Shown here: positions 61,450 to 64,000 of the stretch, piece after piece
Layout: every line of letters begins with the position of its first letter
Numbering within the stretch: position 1 is the first letter of the stretch
DNA from: Arcticibacter sp.
Lineage (GTDB): Bacteria > Bacteroidota > Bacteroidia > 2-12-FULL-35-15
Reading direction: 5' to 3'
DNA length: 64,000 bases
NCBI GenBank assembly: GCA_021155045.1
Contig: JAJNQB010000014.1
Location: forward strand, 1-64,000
Translations under genes and position numbers: made by a program
The notes under the pieces: model-generated
Database searches by the model: none
What the model was told of the DNA's origin: nothing
What the model saw: only the letters and a program-made list of their open reading frames with translations

Positions 61450-61540
61450 AGTTTTTTCCTGCTTTACGGTAAATGTATAACAAATGTTTTACCAATTAAA
61501 ATATATTTTGTAATTTTCTTACGTATTCAAAAAATATAAA

Positions 61541-63004
61541 ATGGACATTTTACAGAACATAATTGGAGGTATGAGTAAAGAAGAAATAAGAAATTTCAAA
61601 CTTTTTATTTACCGTACAGAAAAATCTACTGAAAGAAAAGATGAACTATTATTTGATTTTATTAAAAAAAGTCCAAACAACTATGAAGAAGATAAGATTT
61701 TGCAAAAACTTTATCAAACATCTGATAAAAACGCACTTTATCGACTAAAAAATAGGTTACTTGAAGATTTAGGGAAGGCTTTATTGTTGCATCATGCCGA
61801 CAATAGCGAATACAATATTATTCAAAATTTACTAATGCTTTCCAGAATTTTTCAAGAAAAAGGACAAGCCGATGCTGCTTATTATTATTTAAATAAAGCA
61901 GCAAAAAAAGCAAATGAAAATGAATATTTGGAATGGTTAGACTTAATTTATGGAGAATATATAAAACTTTCGCACGAGACACTTGAAATCAATCCGGAGG
62001 AATTTATACGAAAACGTAAAGAGAATAGGATAAAACTAAATAAACTACAAGAGATAGATGATATTTTAGCTGCTCTGATTTATAGAATAAAAGTTTCTCA
62101 AAATTTTGCACAACAAAACACACAAATATTATCATTGCTACAAAAAACAGTCAACGATTTTTCTAAGAATAAATCTATTAAGAATAGTTCTGCTCTACGT
62201 TTTAAAATTTATCAATCTGTTAGCAGGATTTTACTTCAAAAGCATGATTATGTTTCGCTCGAAAAATATTTATTAAAAACTTTTACTGAATTTTCGAAAG
62301 AAAAATTATTCAACAAAAACAATCATGAAATAAAACTTCAAATGCTAACGTATTTGATAAACTCATTGTTTAAAAACAAAAAAATAGATTTATCACTTAC
62401 CTATACTGAGCATCTTAAAAATGCTATGAATGAGTTTGACAAAGTATTTTACGATAAATATTTGTTTTATTATTATAATTCATTAGTTATAAATTACTCT
62501 GTTAAAAACATTGATAAAGCCATTGAAATATTACACGAAGCAAAAGATAATACAGTAATTAAAAAGCTTCCGATGTATAATGTATTTATTTATTTGAATT
62601 TAGCTGTTTTAAATTTTGATAAAAAAAATTATAAAGAAGCTCTTCGTAGTTTAATTAAACCAATTATGAATGATGCTTTTAAAAATTTAGATGCTGCTTG
62701 GCATTTAAAGTTGCAAGTGTTTGAGTTAATGATTCGCTATGAATTATCAGACTTGGATTACATTCAGAATAAACTACAACGAATTAAAAAAGATTTTGCA
62801 GTATTATTAAAAATAAGTGCTTACAATAGGCAAAAGCTAATGCTTAATACACTTGAGTTACTATCTAGTGATAAGAGTGATAAAAAAACAAAGCAACTGA
62901 AAAAAATTATTCAGTTGCTTGTTGGTAGTTCTGTTGAGAGTAGTTCAGACAGTGATTTAATTAATTATAACGATTGGCTAAATTCTTTGAAAAAAATCAG
63001 CTAG
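61541..63004 (+). CDS. TPR-like helical hypothetical protein
   Basis: 487 residues, all-helical, cytosolic. MSKEEIRNFKLFIYRTEKSTERKDELLFDFIKKSPN at the N-terminus, then repeats of TPR-like pairs (e.g. ILEDLGKAL...ARIFQEKGQADAAYYYLNKAAKKAN). The layout resembles a family of uncharacterised Bacteroidota proteins. Its 3' end overlaps the opposing ATPase gene by 8 bp. Confidence 0.75.
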   Translation: MDILQNIIGGMSKEEIRNFKLFIYRTEKSTERKDELLFDFIKKSPNNYEEDKILQKLYQTSDKNALYRLKNRLLEDLGKALLLHHADNSEYNIIQNLLMLSRIFQEKGQADAAYYYLNKAAKKANENEYLEWLDLIYGEYIKLSHETLEINPEEFIRKRKENRIKLNKLQEIDDILAALIYRIKVSQNFAQQNTQILSLLQKTVNDFSKNKSIKNSSALRFKIYQSVSRILLQKHDYVSLEKYLLKTFTEFSKEKLFNKNNHEIKLQMLTYLINSLFKNKKIDLSLTYTEHLKNAMNEFDKVFYDKYLFYYYNSLVINYSVKNIDKAIEILHEAKDNTVIKKLPMYNVFIYLNLAVLNFDKKNYKEALRSLIKPIMNDAFKNLDAAWHLKLQVFELMIRYELSDLDYIQNKLQRIKKDFAVLLKISAYNRQKLMLNTLELLSSDKSDKKTKQLKKIIQLLVGSSVESSSDSDLINYNDWLNSLKKIS

Positions 63005-63419
63005 TAGGCATTTGAATTTTAAAATCTAAAATAACTTTGCTTCCATTGTCTTCAAATGAAACAGAGTCGGCTAATCTGCGCATTAAAAACACACCTCTTC
63101 CATTTGGATTTTCTATGTTTTCAGGGCTTGTTGGGTCTGGTAAATTATCATAGCTAAACCCTGTTCCTTCGTCTTTCACGATAAATGAAACCGTGTCCTT
63201 TTGAGATTTAAATGATATATCAATACTTTTAGCTGGGTTTGCTTTGTTGCCATGATATATAGCATTGTTTACAGCTTCGGTAATAGCAACCAATATGTTT
63301 CCATAATAGTCTTCACCAATGCTAAACAAATCGCATACATCTTCAATCATTTTTTCAACCAAAATAATATTTTCGGCTTTTGAAGTAATGCGTATTTTTT
63401 GATTTTCTGCGAGCACCAT
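62997..63419 (-). CDS. Anti-sigma factor-like ATP-binding protein (RsbW type)
   Basis: 140 residues with a GHKL fold. ILVAITEAVNNAIYHGNKANPAKSIDI is the N-box (Glu/Asn, about 42-68), VKDEGTGFSYDNLPDP the G1 box and NPNGRGVFLMRRLADSV the G2 box. RsbW-like proteins bind anti-anti-sigma factors; no such gene is nearby. It starts 1 bp after the stop of the DUF4175-like gene, the usual neighbour in Bacteroidota. Confidence 0.93.
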   Translation of the reverse strand: MVLAENQKIRITSKAENIILVEKMIEDVCDLFSIGEDYYGNILVAITEAVNNAIYHGNKANPAKSIDISFKSQKDTVSFIVKDEGTGFSYDNLPDPTSPENIENPNGRGVFLMRRLADSVSFEDNGSKVILDFKIQMPTS

Positions 63420-63420
63420 T

Positions 63421-64000
63421 TTAATTTTCTATGTTATTAAAATATTCGTTTACTTTATTTTTGTAAAAAGGGGTGAATGATGGCGGAACTGTTTTTAGCA
63501 ACTCCGTTTCTTTATTTTTCAGTCTGTTATACTCCAAAAATTGATTAGGGTTACTAAAATTTTCATTTTTTGCTTCATTTGATTGTCTTTTTTCATCCAT
63601 TTCCCTTTCTTTCTCTGCTTTTTCGTGCTCCAAGAGGCGGGTTAAAATTTCTTGCTGTCGCTTCATTGTTTCAGGACTAATTAGCTTATTTACCAAATCA
63701 GTTTCTGTTTCTTCCATTATATCCGCCAATTTGCTCATATTTCCGACACCTTTTCCATCTTTATTGAGTTGGTCAGCCATTTTTTGTATTTCCTTTCTAA
63801 TAGCTTCTTGCTGGGCAGCCAGTTTAGCTAGTTCTTGACTCATTCCTCCCATTCCCATAGCTCCTGGTTTTTGTCCAGGTTTATTGCCATTTTTCTCCAT
63901 GCCTTCTTTGAGTTTTTCAATTTGTTTATTCAGTTGCTCCTGCATTTGACGCATATTTGCCATAGATGGTTTCTGTCCTTTTCCTCCAGGCTTGTTACAA
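63421..64000 (-). CDS. C-terminal part of DUF4175-like protein (partial, 5' end beyond window)
   Basis: The frame stays open to the right edge (residues ...CNKPGGKGQKPS before the ATG at 63963), so the gene begins outside. The visible 193 residues are Gln/Lys/Met-rich and helical (MRQMQEQLNKQIEKLKEGM, ELAKLAAQQEAIRKEIQKMADQLNKDGKG), and end in VPPSFTPFYKNKVNEYFNN, as DUF4175 proteins of Bacteroidota do. Those are large membrane proteins of unknown role; the membrane part is not in the window. Confidence 0.8.
   Translation of the reverse strand, partial: CNKPGGKGQKPSMANMRQMQEQLNKQIEKLKEGMEKNGNKPGQKPGAMGMGGMSQELAKLAAQQEAIRKEIQKMADQLNKDGKGVGNMSKLADIMEETETDLVNKLISPETMKRQQEILTRLLEHEKAEKEREMDEKRQSNEAKNENFSNPNQFLEYNRLKNKETELLKTVPPSFTPFYKNKVNEYFNNIEN

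Overview
This is an AT-rich chromosomal window from a member of the Bacteroidota. The evidence is threefold. First, there are long secreted repeat proteins ending in a gliding-motility-type C-terminal domain, and a protein ending in a type A Por (T9SS) sorting domain. Second, many upstream regions carry the Bacteroidota -7 box (TAnnTTTG). Third, Shine-Dalgarno sequences are mostly absent. I cannot place it below phylum or class level.

Layout. Positions 1-14.9 kb hold three giant secreted proteins on the minus strand (the first runs off the left edge) built from PKD, Ig-like and about 27 SprB-type modules, plus a small secreted protein. Positions 15-25 kb are housekeeping: mdh, a retropepsin-like protease, apt, a helix-hairpin-helix membrane protein, an NSS transporter with its overlapping small subunit, a DUF3857 protein, an alpha/beta hydrolase, pdxJ, a CBS protein and nadK. 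Positions 25-33 kb mix housekeeping genes (aspS, tsaB, TolC/adaptor efflux genes) with accessory insertions: a 52-residue ORF plus nucleotidyltransferase pair, an orphan gene flanked by inverted repeats, and a GxxExxY gene with tandem 85-87 bp repeats. Positions 33-46 kb hold a SemiSWEET, a superfamily I helicase, a histidine kinase/response regulator pair, tryptophan 2,3-dioxygenase, an apparently self-regulated PadR gene with a membrane partner, a WG-repeat protein, metH, a TPR protein and a sirtuin. Positions 46.8-49.2 kb are a HincII-like restriction-modification cassette between 16-bp direct repeats. Positions 49.3-53.6 kb are the translation cluster rplM-rpsI-rpsB-tsf-pyrH-frr. The rest holds an SDR, a VOC dioxygenase-like protein, tRNA-Gln, a DUF2723 membrane protein, a polysaccharide deacetylase, a T9SS cargo protein, a TPR-like protein, an RsbW-like ATPase and the end of a DUF4175-like protein.

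The two most notable observations are as follows. (1) A SAM-I (S-box) riboswitch with a complete terminator/antiterminator lies upstream of a TPR gene followed by metH, so methionine synthase may be SAM-controlled through an operon whose first gene is an unrelated TPR protein. (2) Short palindromic repeat elements sit in frame inside conserved genes. The aspS and metH copies match at 29 of 33 bases and are read in the same phase, giving nearly the same peptide in two unrelated enzymes; tsaB carries two related elements. This resembles protein-invading palindromic elements described in Rickettsia.
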